Assembly: GCF_002205165.1 (NCBI RefSeq)
Contig: NZ_NIVS01000020.1
Location: 372,001-436,000 of the forward strand
Direction: 5' to 3'
DNA from: Stenotrophomonas maltophilia
GTDB taxonomy: Bacteria; Pseudomonadota; Gammaproteobacteria; Xanthomonadales; Xanthomonadaceae
DNA: 64,000 bases
The translations under genes were made by a program, and so were the position numbers. Below are positions 32,501 through 41,459 of this stretch, piece after piece (the first letter of the stretch is position 1; each line of letters opens with the position of its first letter). The notes below the pieces were generated by a model that saw only the letters and a program-made list of their open reading frames with translations, ran no database searches and was not told the origin of the DNA.

Positions 32501-35500
32501 AAGCAGGTGGAGCTGCAGCGCCAGCTCGACAAGGAGGCCCTCGAACGCGTGCTGGCCGACGCCAACGAGGCCGCGGCTCGAGCGCGCGACTTGGCTCTAG
32601 TAAACGCCAGCCTGGTATTGGAGGCCCAGACTCGCGCCGGTCAAATCGGCCAGGCCATGGACGCGATCGCGGCCGAGGGGCAGACCCGCGCCACCGACCT
32701 ACTGAACGAGAAGCTGGAGCGCGAGGCTGCCATCACCGCGGTCAGCGAGACGCAGCAGGACGGCTTCGATTCTCTGTCACGTGCGTTGTCGGAGGTGGCG
32801 GCCGGCAGCGGCACGCAGTTCGACAGCAAGCGCATCTGGGACTTCAATCTGACCACGGATAGCTGGACCGGCAACGGCGCGCCCACGCTGGTGGACGGCT
32901 GGCTGCGGCCGGCCAACGCCGCGGCCAATCCCTACATCCAGTCGCCCGGTGGACTGGCCATCGACGGCAGCGACTACCGCTTCGTGAAGATGCGGATCAA
33001 GAAGGTGGGCAACCCGACCTGGGCAGGCGCGTTGCAGTGGACCACCACCACGGACGCAGCCTGGAACGCCGCCAAGGAGGTTGTGGTGGGCGAACCGGCG
33101 TGGGACAGCGCCGGGGTGGCCACCTTGGACGTGGCCGACATTGCGTGGCGCCCCAGCACCATCTCGGCCGTTCGACTGCAGTTGGGCGCCGCGCAGGGCG
33201 TATCCGACTACTACCTGATCGACTGGCTGGCCATTGGCCGGCCGATGCCGGCCGCCAGCGTCGCCCTGGTGCAGGAAGAGACGCAGGCCCGTGTGACCGC
33301 GCTCGCGTCGGAAGCCACCCAGCGGAACACCCTGGCCGTGCAGATGCGCGGCAACTACACGGGCACCGACCTCAGCCAAGCGCAGGGGTTGATGGGCGAT
33401 GAGCGCACCGCCCGCGCGGCAGCCGACAGCTCGCAGGTGCAGCGCATCACGACCATGGAAGCCCGCATGCCCGCCGGCACCGGCGGTCTCGCCACCAGCG
33501 CATCGGTGGCGACGCTGCAGGACGCAATGGTCGCGGCGGATCAAGCCAATGCCCAGGCGACGACAGCGGTCAACAGCAAGCTGACGGGGCTGCGCACGGT
33601 CGGGGACAACCTCCTCCCCAACAGCAACTTTGCCGAGAATTTCCTTTGGTGGGTGCTGGGCGGCAACAGTGGTGGCAACACCATCCTGCGCGATGCAGCC
33701 AGCGGCGATGGCGGACCTGGCGTCACCATCACGCGCGCGACGGCAGCCACGGCGCCCTTTATGGACGCCAACGATGGTGCTTTCTTCCCAGTACGGGCGG
33801 GGATGATCTTCCGAGCCCGCGTGCGAGTGAAGCTGCTATCGGGAAACGGCAACGTGCTACTGCGCGTGGTCTATCGCAACGCCGAGAACGACCAGTTTCA
33901 GGCTGATCGGACAATCACCGCTACCGCAGAGTGGACGGACTTCACAGTTGACTACGGCGCGCTGCCCGCGGGGTCCGTCCGGGCCTTGTTCCGCGTGTAC
34001 GTGCATCCCAGCATCGGCACCGTTTCCTTCGACAGGGTGGAGCTTTACGACGTCACGGACCAGGCTGCCAATCAGCTCACCGCCGCCGGCCTTCAGTCCA
34101 TCACTACGCGGACCGGCGTCATCGAGGGCACGCTGGTCGCACAGGGAAGTGCGCTGACGCAGGTTCAGGCGGACGTGGCCGGCAAGGCCAGCAACGCGGC
34201 GCTGACCTCGCTGGACAGCAAGGTCACACAGCTCGGCAGTACGGTCACGAGCCAGGGCACCGCACTGACCAACGTCACCGCGAGCCTGCAGAACATCGGT
34301 GGTGACAACCTCTTGGGCAACAGCAGCTTCGAAATGGAAGCGCCCAGTGCCATCGCAGTACCGGGATGGGGCAACAACAGTGGCGGACTTGGGGCAGCGG
34401 TTACACGCCGCCTGTGGTCCGATTCAACGCTGCCGGGGTCCACTCGCTCGTGGCGATGGGAACTGGATAACGCCCCGACCACTGGCTATCTGGAAACCAT
34501 CAGCAACAGCTCCGTCAAGTCAACGCGGGTCATCCCTGGGGAAAAGGTCACTCTTTCGGCATACCTGCGTGGAACAGTAGGCACCCGGTGGTTCTTGCAA
34601 CTCGCATGGTATGACGCGAACGGCGCCATCATTTCCTACATTGGCAGTCAGGGCGTAACCACCCTCGACGATGAGAACTGGTCGCGCAAGGTGTTCACCC
34701 CAGCGACGACACCGGTCAACGCTATAGCCGCCAGGGCGTACATGCGCGTCTATGGCCTCAACATCGTGGGCCAATGGGTGGAGTGGGACAACGTGCAACT
34801 GCAGGTTGGATCTGTTGCAACCGGCTACTCCCCGTCGCTGGAGGAGATCGCCAGTGCCACGGCGGCAAATGCTGCCGCCGCCAGTACGCTGACCGGAAAG
34901 GTGACCGTGCTGGAGGGCACCACCACCGCTCAGGGGCAGGCGATCACGACCGTCAATGCGGCCATCGCGGCGACGCAGGCTGCGGGTCCGAACATCGTCA
35001 TCGATGCGGGGTTCGAGGGATACTCGAATGGTCAGGTGATCGCGACCGGGATCGTCGGTGGGTCGCTTCTCGCAAGCGGTGCCGATATGCAGACGGGTGT
35101 CAGGTCTGCTCGGTTGCTGCGTACGGCAGCCGCCAACGCGAGCAACACTGACGCCTACATCGGTCCGATCATCCGCACGACCGCTGGTCGCGTGTTCTAC
35201 ATCGAGGTGTACGCAAAGCTCGATGCCGCAGGAGCTTCACCTGGCAGCACGCAGTTCCGCTTTGGAATGCGCACTGTTAGCGCCGCCGGTGTGAACTCTT
35301 GGGTGTGGACCGGAGCGACCGTAAACATTGCCACCTTCACTGGGTGGACCAAGATCAGCGGCTATGTCACCGCCCCGGCCAACACCAACACTGCACAGTT
35401 GCTTTTCAGCATCCCAGGGGCCAATGCAGTAGCCAACGCAGCTATCTTCTTGGACAACGTCATCTGGCAGGACGTGACCGATGCGTATGGCGCCAAGACG

Positions 35501-37030
35501 ACGGCCGATGCGGCCGCGACCGGGTTGTCCGCGCTGACGACTACCGTCACCCAGCAGGGCGGGCAGATCACTTCCCAAGCCACGCAGTTGAATCAGGTGC
35601 AGGCGACAGTGGCTGGCAAAGCGGATTCATCCGTCGTCGCCAGCATGAGCGCTGCAGTGGCGAGTATCGGACGCGGCGGCAACCTGATTACCAATTCGAC
35701 CTTCCCACAGTGGCAGCGCAACGGCTGGGGCTGGTACAGCAATCCATGGGGGTTTCGGGAACTGGGCGACCCCACAGGGGACGCCGTATGGACGCCGACC
35801 GGGGTGACCGGGATTGGCTCGATGAAGCCGGGCACACTGGCTAATGGTGCCGACGGCTACTTCGGCACCGAGTACTTCATTGGAATCGAGGGAGGCAAGA
35901 CATACTGCGTCAGCGGATACATGTCGAACCACCGGTGTTCGATGATGCTGTACGCGGAGTTCTACGACGCGGTGGGCACGATCGTCGGAAATATTGCCTG
36001 CCCGTCTACGAACGCGCGGACAGAGCCGCCTGTGACGCTCAGCAAGCTGGCCAGGCCATTTGTCATTGGCAAGGCCCCGGCCAACGCTGCCAGTGCTCGC
36101 ATAATCGCCCGCGTGGTAGGCACGGGCGAGATCGACCCGTACTTCTGGCTATGGCGGCCGATGTTTTCCGAAGTGGGGGATGGCGCAACTTCGCCGCCCC
36201 CATGGTCGGCTGGGGGCTCGGAGAGCAGTGCCTCCTGGCAGGTCATGATGAACACGGATGGCTACGTCTCCGGCCTGCAGTTGATGGCCAAAGGACAGAA
36301 GTCGCAATTCAACGTGTTGGCCAGTGCTATGAACATCCTCTCGCCAGGAGGAGCAGACGGCATCGAGATGACCAACGGCTACCTGCGGGTATGGCGGGGA
36401 AGCTCCCAGCGGATCATCGGCAATGGCTTCGGAAATAGCGGCGAAGGGCTGATGGACTATTTCGGCCCCAACGTTGGCGCCGCCGCGGCGAGCAAGGCCA
36501 ACGCGACCGTCTGGATGGACGTGAATGGCAATGCGTACTGGGGCGGTTCACTGGCCGCTGGTGTTTTGCGCAACGCGGTGCAGAGCACGCAGACCAACAC
36601 CGTTGGCACCGAGGTGGTCAACGGGCCGTTCGGCACCAACGGCCGCAACAAGAGCGTGGTGGTCAGCTTCAACCGGCGCGTGAATCGGCAGAAGAACCAG
36701 TACGGCATGCCGGGCTTCGTTGCGGGCGGTGGCAGCAATACCTGCACCGTCAACGTGTATCGCAAGATCGATAACGATCCAGAGACGTTCTGGACGTCCT
36801 TTACCGCCGGCGGCGGCATAGACATCTACAACGAGACGGACGGGCCGGATATCGCCACGTCGTACTGGGCCGGCTCGGTGACGCTCAACGATGGCGGCGA
36901 TGGGAGCCGGCCTAGGCAGTACCGGGCGCAGATCGTTTCCTATAGTGAGCAAGGGGTCTCGCACCAGTCCGGTAGCTACGACTTCCAGAGCACCAATCAA
37001 AGCCTGTCGATCGTATCGACTGAGGTTTAA
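29528..37030 (+). CDS. Giant tail-tip / host-specificity protein, I-J fusion (2,500 aa)
   Basis: Residues about 15-85 resemble a tail-assembly I-type ubiquitin-like domain, followed by a hydrophobic segment (TALLIVAMVALTIFTAGVG, about 88-145), then the J-type core (LPLVLGNIRIAPDIASQPYSFYE...). Fibronectin-like sections follow (about 760-990), then a coil (about 1000-1090). From about 1,097 on are five spaced jelly-roll-like modules, four beginning with a DNLL-x-NS-x-F-type motif (about 1,358, 1,592, 1,819, 2,048), separated by helical LDSKVTQLGS-type linkers. The C-terminal 350 residues would bind the receptor. Lambda gpJ is 1,132 aa. Confidence 0.88.
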   Translation: MAELNALSACPPSLVVTPHPVTLEGQQRIAAELLPRETLGHFLARTVPDYGSDAWEVRINGVRVPHQIIDKVRPKGGTVIEVRGTVGRTALLIVAMVALTIFTAGVGTAMLAAGYSAMAAGMAQAAIYAVGSLLINKVLGPKKPKQYESDAATVYTIGSARNQARPYEPLPLVLGNIRIAPDIASQPYSFYEANEQFMAMVLTPGINVARVEAMFNGDALLSTFEGVQVWHSGFPRMPEERIPLYSNVDTIAGGALDAEKGQPSDWVQRTSSVSTIRLQLDFDYMLFDTTSKGKPKNNQETIEVQYRTVGAPNWRVFGSFPLVSQSQKQQRRTYALDVAPGQYEVRARIAGRNTDGSGATSDFTWSALKSIQTDGASYAGIPRIGIRIKATGQLNGAPDELRCVAYAAPIPVWKGAEWVTEESSNPGAQILAYARGIRDPGGNLIAGLGLLDAQIDIAALQAFMLHCAASKYTYDNVIRDTRSHDDVLQAIALAGFGNVTWAAGRLSVVWAADEQPLSGVVNMATIKKGQFQIDYTLANAADGIEFTYVDRSDWSSKTLRVTAPGVQTMLNPAQVSGEGITTEEHAAKMARYHLAQSLYQYKDISFSTDIEHLSYRRMSVLALQHDLTQWGFGGRLVSAARDGSAVVLKLDDQVRAPATGNSFIGLRIPGELVYRVFRVASFAGETDQIRLADPWPADAPLPGNTDENPAHDTIWIFDFKQTPGYRVRVVGIEPESDLKGASVSVVPEGPEFWRYVESGQYIPAPNGSLLQTRPVASNLRVTEQQVVQGDTVFTELTATFDVSGPVGEVIVLSDLDQNSELEQVATTRTRTATWRIPQAGVYPITVRPYSPEGNAGVAVTVMYATLGADVPPVLVDIFDVTAVSGGVRRYTWGFLSDTVQSADFAGVEIRYVAGKVAAPVWDQMIPLGDDGYHVAAFEAVLPPAGDWTFACRSRNTSGALSEASRVVQKTLGANLGEVIGDLVEDLDEQTRKQVELQRQLDKEALERVLADANEAAARARDLALVNASLVLEAQTRAGQIGQAMDAIAAEGQTRATDLLNEKLEREAAITAVSETQQDGFDSLSRALSEVAAGSGTQFDSKRIWDFNLTTDSWTGNGAPTLVDGWLRPANAAANPYIQSPGGLAIDGSDYRFVKMRIKKVGNPTWAGALQWTTTTDAAWNAAKEVVVGEPAWDSAGVATLDVADIAWRPSTISAVRLQLGAAQGVSDYYLIDWLAIGRPMPAASVALVQEETQARVTALASEATQRNTLAVQMRGNYTGTDLSQAQGLMGDERTARAAADSSQVQRITTMEARMPAGTGGLATSASVATLQDAMVAADQANAQATTAVNSKLTGLRTVGDNLLPNSNFAENFLWWVLGGNSGGNTILRDAASGDGGPGVTITRATAATAPFMDANDGAFFPVRAGMIFRARVRVKLLSGNGNVLLRVVYRNAENDQFQADRTITATAEWTDFTVDYGALPAGSVRALFRVYVHPSIGTVSFDRVELYDVTDQAANQLTAAGLQSITTRTGVIEGTLVAQGSALTQVQADVAGKASNAALTSLDSKVTQLGSTVTSQGTALTNVTASLQNIGGDNLLGNSSFEMEAPSAIAVPGWGNNSGGLGAAVTRRLWSDSTLPGSTRSWRWELDNAPTTGYLETISNSSVKSTRVIPGEKVTLSAYLRGTVGTRWFLQLAWYDANGAIISYIGSQGVTTLDDENWSRKVFTPATTPVNAIAARAYMRVYGLNIVGQWVEWDNVQLQVGSVATGYSPSLEEIASATAANAAAASTLTGKVTVLEGTTTAQGQAITTVNAAIAATQAAGPNIVIDAGFEGYSNGQVIATGIVGGSLLASGADMQTGVRSARLLRTAAANASNTDAYIGPIIRTTAGRVFYIEVYAKLDAAGASPGSTQFRFGMRTVSAAGVNSWVWTGATVNIATFTGWTKISGYVTAPANTNTAQLLFSIPGANAVANAAIFLDNVIWQDVTDAYGAKTTADAAATGLSALTTTVTQQGGQITSQATQLNQVQATVAGKADSSVVASMSAAVASIGRGGNLITNSTFPQWQRNGWGWYSNPWGFRELGDPTGDAVWTPTGVTGIGSMKPGTLANGADGYFGTEYFIGIEGGKTYCVSGYMSNHRCSMMLYAEFYDAVGTIVGNIACPSTNARTEPPVTLSKLARPFVIGKAPANAASARIIARVVGTGEIDPYFWLWRPMFSEVGDGATSPPPWSAGGSESSASWQVMMNTDGYVSGLQLMAKGQKSQFNVLASAMNILSPGGADGIEMTNGYLRVWRGSSQRIIGNGFGNSGEGLMDYFGPNVGAAAASKANATVWMDVNGNAYWGGSLAAGVLRNAVQSTQTNTVGTEVVNGPFGTNGRNKSVVVSFNRRVNRQKNQYGMPGFVAGGGSNTCTVNVYRKIDNDPETFWTSFTAGGGIDIYNETDGPDIATSYWAGSVTLNDGGDGSRPRQYRAQIVSYSEQGVSHQSGSYDFQSTNQSLSIVSTEV

Positions 37031-37082
37031 ACGCTGACGCGGCGGCCAGCGTTCCTTGCCGCCGCACCGCTAGGAGATACAC

Positions 37083-37280
37083 ATGCAATTCCGAGCAAAG
37101 CTGCAGATGAAGATGGAAACCGCCGATCAGCCCGGTGCGGTAACGCTCAACTTCGTTCCTGTCGAGGCGGGCGTGCCGCAGTTGAACCTGACGGTTTCAC
37201 CGGCGGACGCCGTCGCGCTGGCTGTGGGCAAGGTCTATGCCTTCACCGCGGTGGAGGATCAGGACCAGGCAACTGGGTGA
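37083..37280 (+). CDS. Small protein following the tail-tip gene (65 aa)
   Basis: ATG 37083 follows TAGGAGATACAC, a good site. The product (MQFRAKLQMKMETADQPG ... ADAVALAVGKVYAFTAVED) is beta-strand rich. Small genes in this place often encode tail-fibre caps or assembly factors; no family is recognised. Confidence 0.65.
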   Translation: MQFRAKLQMKMETADQPGAVTLNFVPVEAGVPQLNLTVSPADAVALAVGKVYAFTAVEDQDQATG

Positions 37281-37371
37281 ATTACTGAGCCGCTTTAGGG
37301 CGAGAAAAAGAAAGCATGGGTCGTTGGGGACATCAGCGTTGGCAAGTGCGTGAATTGGCTTAACCATTCAG

Positions 37372-37399
37372 TCAAGGCATCGCAATAGCGGTGCCTTGA
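37372..37399 (+). terminator. Stem-loop ending the late operon
   Basis: TCAAGGCATCGC (37372-37383), AATA loop, GCGGTGCCTTGA (37388-37399): a 12-bp stem with one G-T pair. It lies 90 bp after the last late gene and ahead of an independently controlled cargo gene, the place for an operon terminator, though the following ACGGGTGCG is not a U-run. Confidence 0.6.
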
Positions 37400-37475
37400 C
37401 ACGGGTGCGTCTTCTTCACGGTCAGCGACTTAGGGTCTGACGTTCAGATAAATAGAGGGCGCTCCGATGGCAATT

Positions 37476-37489
37476 TACAACTTGTTGTA
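37476..37489. promoter_or_regulatory. Dyad in the autotransporter promoter region
   Basis: TACAAC-TT-GTTGTA, perfect 6-bp arms, 63 bp before the autotransporter start codon in an A+T-richer stretch. It may be an operator; no second copy was noticed. Confidence 0.4.
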
Positions 37490-37551
37490 GAGACTTCAAG
37501 GACCGTCCTGAATAGGCTCTGCGCACCCCATTGTCGCGATAGGACCGATCT

Positions 37552-39900
37552 ATGAAAAAGTCTCTGTATCCGCACGTCTTGTGCGCTTCCATCGCCCTGG
37601 CGCTGTCAGGCCCGCTGTCCGCCGCGAACATTCCTACCGGCGGCTCCGCGACCGTCCAGCCGGGAGATCCCGCCGAGACTTGGCAGGTAGGCGAGCGAGC
37701 CAATCTGACTCTTCTTCCCGGATCAACGGCGAACCGAATTAGCACGCGCGCGGGCGGCACCGTAAACATGGCCGGCGCGACGGTTTCAGACAACACGGCA
37801 CTCCCCGTGCTTCAGATCAACAGCGGGTCTGCCGACGTTTCAAACAGCAACATCACGAATGGCGCCGGGATCGGATTGGGTCTAGGTAGGGCGCCGACTG
37901 AGACTGGCCCGTCGTCGGTTGTGAATGTCTCTGACTCGTCCATCACCGGTTTGGGCACCGGTGCATTCCTCAACGGAGGCAAGCTGAGTGTCTCCAACAC
38001 CGTGATCGATGGAGTTGGCACCGCCCCGGGCGGCTCCAACGGGATGTGGATTGTCAGTAATGCTGACGTAAGCGTCGGCGCGGGGTCCCGGATCATCGGC
38101 GACCAGTATGGGCTGCTGCTTCGGGCGGACATTCCGACCATCGCCCCAGACCTTTCGGACAACGTGTTCGTCCTCGACGGCTCGGAAGTGGTCGGCCGTG
38201 CCGACGCAGGCGTCTACGTCGACGGCCAGAGCGCCGTTCTCGGGGAAACCTCCTTCACGATGAGCAACGGTGCGACGGTGGAAGGCGGGAACGGTGTCGC
38301 ATTTCAGGTGGTCAACGGTGGCTCGCTTGATCTTTCATCGGATGCAAGCAACATCAACGGCTCTCTGATCGCGGAGGCCGGTTCGGTGTTGAATGCATCA
38401 CTGCAGAACGGCTCAGCGTTGGCTGGGTCCATGCAGAACGTGGGAAGCGTCGCTATGGCCGATTCGCGATGGCTGGTCGGTGCCGATTCGACGCTTTCCT
38501 CGCTCGATGCGCGTAACTCGGTCATTGAATTCAACCCAGCGGGATCGTTCAAAACCGTCAACATCACGGGCAATCTGGATACTGCCGGAAGCACGTTCAT
38601 CTTCAATACGGTGCTCGCCGACGACGCTTCGGCGAGCGACCGATTGATTGTTGGCGGCGATACCAGTGGCCAAGGGTTCGTGCGCGTGAACAACGTTGGC
38701 GGAGCCGGCGCGCAGACCGCACGAGGCATCGAGATCATCACCGTGGGTGGAGCCTCTAACGGCCAGTTTGACTTGGCTGGACGTGCTGTCGGCGGCCAGT
38801 ATGAGTACTTCCTCTTCAAGGACACAGGTAATTGGTACTTGCGCTCGCAGCTGCCGACTCCGCCGGATCCGTGTGTGGCGGACCCCACGCTGCCTACCTG
38901 CCCGGTTGACCCGGTTGACCCGGTCGATCCCGTTGACCCGGTCGATCCGGTCGATCCGGTCGATCCGGTTGACCCGGTTCCTGTTCTGCGCCCTGAAGCC
39001 GGTGCCTACCTGGCAAACCTGCAGGCAGCGCAAGGGATGTTCCGTATCGGCTATCACGAGCGCGCGGCAGGGCAAAACAGTGGCCGCAGCTGGGCGAGGG
39101 TGGATGGCTCCCGTAACGGGTTTGACGCTGTGAGTCGTCAACTTAAGGTCCACGGCAATAGCCAGGCCCTGAGTGTCGGTACGGACGTCTTGAGGACCGA
39201 TTCGGGAAGCTCTGTTGGGGTCATGCTTTCCAGCGGCAACGCCACCAGTACCAGCACCAACCATCTGACCGGCTACTACGCCCGAGGCAAAGTGAAAGGT
39301 GCAGCGTTGGGCGTATATGGCACGTGGCGAGCAGTGCACGAGGACCCGTACGCCGGTCTCTACGTGGATGGCTCTGTGCAACGGGCACAGTTCCGTAATC
39401 GCGTTGAGGGCGTCGGCCTCGTCCAAGAGCGCTACGACAGCCGTGCATGGCAGGGTGCACTGGAGGCCGGCTATGCGTTCCGCCTGGCCGGTTCGACGAA
39501 CCGAAATCTCTACGTGGAACCGCAACTGCAGGTCGGGTACAGCCGCTGGGACAATCTGCGCCATACCGAAGCCAACGGCACGGTCGTCACCACCCAGGAT
39601 GCTGATGGCCTCTTCGGTCGCGCTGGCGTCCGGGTATCCGGCGTGACTCGTTGGGGAAATGGCGCCACGGAAGTTCAGCCGTACTTGGCAGCTCACTTGC
39701 TGCACACCCGCGGTGAGTCGCAAATCCGTATGGACGATGAAATCGTCGACGCGCGCATTCCTCGCAGCCGGGCTGAGATCAGTGCCGGTGCTTCGTTGAA
39801 GTTCGTAAATGGATGGGGCGCATGGGCCGGCCTGGCCCGTCAGGAGGCTAATGGATATCACCAGACCAGCGCCCAGTTGGGGATGAGTTACGCCTGGTGA
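37552..39900 (+). CDS. Classical (type Va) autotransporter carried by the prophage (782 aa)
   Basis: A Sec signal peptide spans residues 1-25 (ending PLSAA). A passenger of about 420 residues follows, rich in short Ser/Asn/Gly/Val strands (VNVSDSSITGLGTGAFLNGG...), the parallel beta-helix pattern of pertactin-like adhesins. Then come a CVADPTLPTC bracket, eight PVD repeats (from residue 451) and a barrel domain starting RPEAGAYLANLQAAQGMF and ending in the outer-membrane signature LGMSYAW. It is a moron: own promoter region, right after the late operon. It should display the passenger on the lysogen's surface; receptor change or adhesion are possible roles. Confidence 0.92.
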   Translation: MKKSLYPHVLCASIALALSGPLSAANIPTGGSATVQPGDPAETWQVGERANLTLLPGSTANRISTRAGGTVNMAGATVSDNTALPVLQINSGSADVSNSNITNGAGIGLGLGRAPTETGPSSVVNVSDSSITGLGTGAFLNGGKLSVSNTVIDGVGTAPGGSNGMWIVSNADVSVGAGSRIIGDQYGLLLRADIPTIAPDLSDNVFVLDGSEVVGRADAGVYVDGQSAVLGETSFTMSNGATVEGGNGVAFQVVNGGSLDLSSDASNINGSLIAEAGSVLNASLQNGSALAGSMQNVGSVAMADSRWLVGADSTLSSLDARNSVIEFNPAGSFKTVNITGNLDTAGSTFIFNTVLADDASASDRLIVGGDTSGQGFVRVNNVGGAGAQTARGIEIITVGGASNGQFDLAGRAVGGQYEYFLFKDTGNWYLRSQLPTPPDPCVADPTLPTCPVDPVDPVDPVDPVDPVDPVDPVDPVPVLRPEAGAYLANLQAAQGMFRIGYHERAAGQNSGRSWARVDGSRNGFDAVSRQLKVHGNSQALSVGTDVLRTDSGSSVGVMLSSGNATSTSTNHLTGYYARGKVKGAALGVYGTWRAVHEDPYAGLYVDGSVQRAQFRNRVEGVGLVQERYDSRAWQGALEAGYAFRLAGSTNRNLYVEPQLQVGYSRWDNLRHTEANGTVVTTQDADGLFGRAGVRVSGVTRWGNGATEVQPYLAAHLLHTRGESQIRMDDEIVDARIPRSRAEISAGASLKFVNGWGAWAGLARQEANGYHQTSAQLGMSYAW
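38902..38973 (+). repeat. Eight 9-bp tandem repeats encoding Pro-Val-Asp
   Basis: CCG-GTT/C-GAC/T units repeat eight times in frame in the autotransporter linker between passenger and barrel. Silent differences between units (GTT/GTC, GAC/GAT, one CCC) show they are not all recent copies. Slippage would change linker length by three residues without breaking the frame. Confidence 0.9.
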
Positions 39901-39998
39901 CGGTAGCCATCCGATAACTTCGCAGGCGAGTCGCTGGAAGGTGGCTCGCCTGCGTTTGATGTGCGGTCAATCCAAGGAATTTCGTGCGGATTCGGGCT

Positions 39999-40277
39999 CT
40001 AGTGGCTTGCGTCTCGAGGCAATGGATGCCCGCCGGAGCCTACACGCGAGGTAAATTCCGAAAATCTAGCGAAACTCACGGCCTGGCGGTTCGCGCAATG
40101 CGGACAGACTAGTATCACGCCTCCACCAATCGCGATGAGTCCTTGAGCACGCTTCGCATGGAAGGGCCAGCCGCACGGTAGGCAACGGCACTGAACACCC
40201 GTCACCTCTAGTAGTTGGCCTGTCTCGTCGGCTTGACCGTCGACGTCAAGAAGATAGAACTGTCCGGTATTGGGCAT
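39999..40277 (-). CDS. Small zinc-ribbon protein (92 aa)
   Basis: From ATG 40275-40277 the product has a CRCLPC cluster (residues about 31-36) and CPHC (about 57-60), giving a four-Cys zinc ribbon (ILVCPHCANRQAVSF). The N-terminal MPNTGQFYLLDVDGQADE is acidic. It is divergent from the SRAP gene and separated by 122 bp. No family is recognised; the Cys spacing is the main evidence for coding. Confidence 0.55.
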   Translation of the reverse strand: MPNTGQFYLLDVDGQADETGQLLEVTGVQCRCLPCGWPFHAKRAQGLIAIGGGVILVCPHCANRQAVSFARFSEFTSRVGSGGHPLPRDASH

Positions 40278-40399
40278 TGGCCTGCTCGTTGGCAACGGGG
40301 CCGAATTGCCTCGGGATTGAATAATATCCGTCCGCTTGTTAAGCGAAAGCAGATTTCGCCGCTCACGGCGCCTTGCGGCCCCCATGATGTAATCCGCCC

Positions 40400-41332
40400 A
40401 TGTGCTACTCCGCTCAGATCAAGGCCGATTACCACAAGCTCGTGCGCGAGTTCGGCGCGGTCGTGTCCATGGACGAGTTCGCGGCGCTGTATGCCCACGA
40501 CCCGGGCAAGAAGCGGCCGAAGACCCCGAAGGCCATGGATGATGCGTTCGCCGCGGGCAAGACCCCTGCCGAGCGCTCAGTCTGGGCGGCGATCCAGGAC
40601 TGGAACACCCGGGATGCAACTGCCTTCGAGCAGGAGCTATTCACCCAGAAAACCCGCCTGGTCAACGCCGAGCGCGCGCTGCAGACGAAGGTCACGAAGA
40701 AGGCCGAGAACGACGTCCGGGTGGCCACCAACAAGATCGCCCGGGCCCAAGGCAAGCTGGCCGACCTCCGGCGCACGGACCACGTGGCAAGGGACTCGCG
40801 CATCTTCCCGGGCGTGTATGGCACCGTCATCGTGTCAGAGGGTGGCAAGCGAGTGGTGAAGCCAATGCGCTACCAGTGCCGGCTGGCGGGGAAGCCGGCC
40901 AGCTACGACCAGCGCTACCCCGGCACCTACAACGCCAGGCGTGACAGCTTGGAGGGCTTCTGGCGGCCGGCCTTCGGCCGCACGCACGCGCTCATGGTGG
41001 TAGACACCTTCTACGAGAACGTCGAGGGGCCAGAAGGCGGCAACCAGGTAGTCCAGTTCACCCCCCGCAACGGCGATCCGATGCTCGTGGCCTGCCTGTG
41101 GTCGCACTGGGTGGATCCGGCCGGCAAGGAGCCCGATCTACTGTCCTTCGCCGCGATCACCGATGACCCGGAGCCCGAGGTCGCTGCAGCGGGTCACGAC
41201 AGGACGATCATCAACATTAAGCCCGAGTACGTGGACGCCTGGCTCAATCCTGACCCGGCCGACCTGGGCGCGCTTTACGCGATCTTCGACGACAAGCGGC
41301 ACCCGTTCTACGAGCACCGCCTGGCGGCGTAG
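40400..41332 (+). CDS. SRAP (SOS response-associated peptidase / YedK-HMCES) protein
   Basis: The mature N-terminus must be Cys2 (M-C-Y-S), which forms the thiazolidine cross-link with abasic sites in single-stranded DNA in YedK/HMCES. Other family residues are visible: Asn in TYNARRDSL, Glu in FYENVEG and His in AAGHDRTI. At 310 residues it is longer than YedK (222) because of a helical insert (about 50-135, rich in Lys/Ala/Glu). It lies among umuDC and a HEPN gene, consistent with an SOS-linked cargo block. Confidence 0.88.
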   Translation: MCYSAQIKADYHKLVREFGAVVSMDEFAALYAHDPGKKRPKTPKAMDDAFAAGKTPAERSVWAAIQDWNTRDATAFEQELFTQKTRLVNAERALQTKVTKKAENDVRVATNKIARAQGKLADLRRTDHVARDSRIFPGVYGTVIVSEGGKRVVKPMRYQCRLAGKPASYDQRYPGTYNARRDSLEGFWRPAFGRTHALMVVDTFYENVEGPEGGNQVVQFTPRNGDPMLVACLWSHWVDPAGKEPDLLSFAAITDDPEPEVAAAGHDRTIINIKPEYVDAWLNPDPADLGALYAIFDDKRHPFYEHRLAA

Positions 41333-41459
41333 GGCTGTTCCGACTCTTCCTCGCGCACTTGGCCTATGGTCCCAGGGTGGGGCGCGGTCGATGATTGGCA
41401 TGCCGGATCCGGGAGCCGCAGGCAGCTCAGCCCGGGTGATGGGGCGCCTGAGCAGCGGT

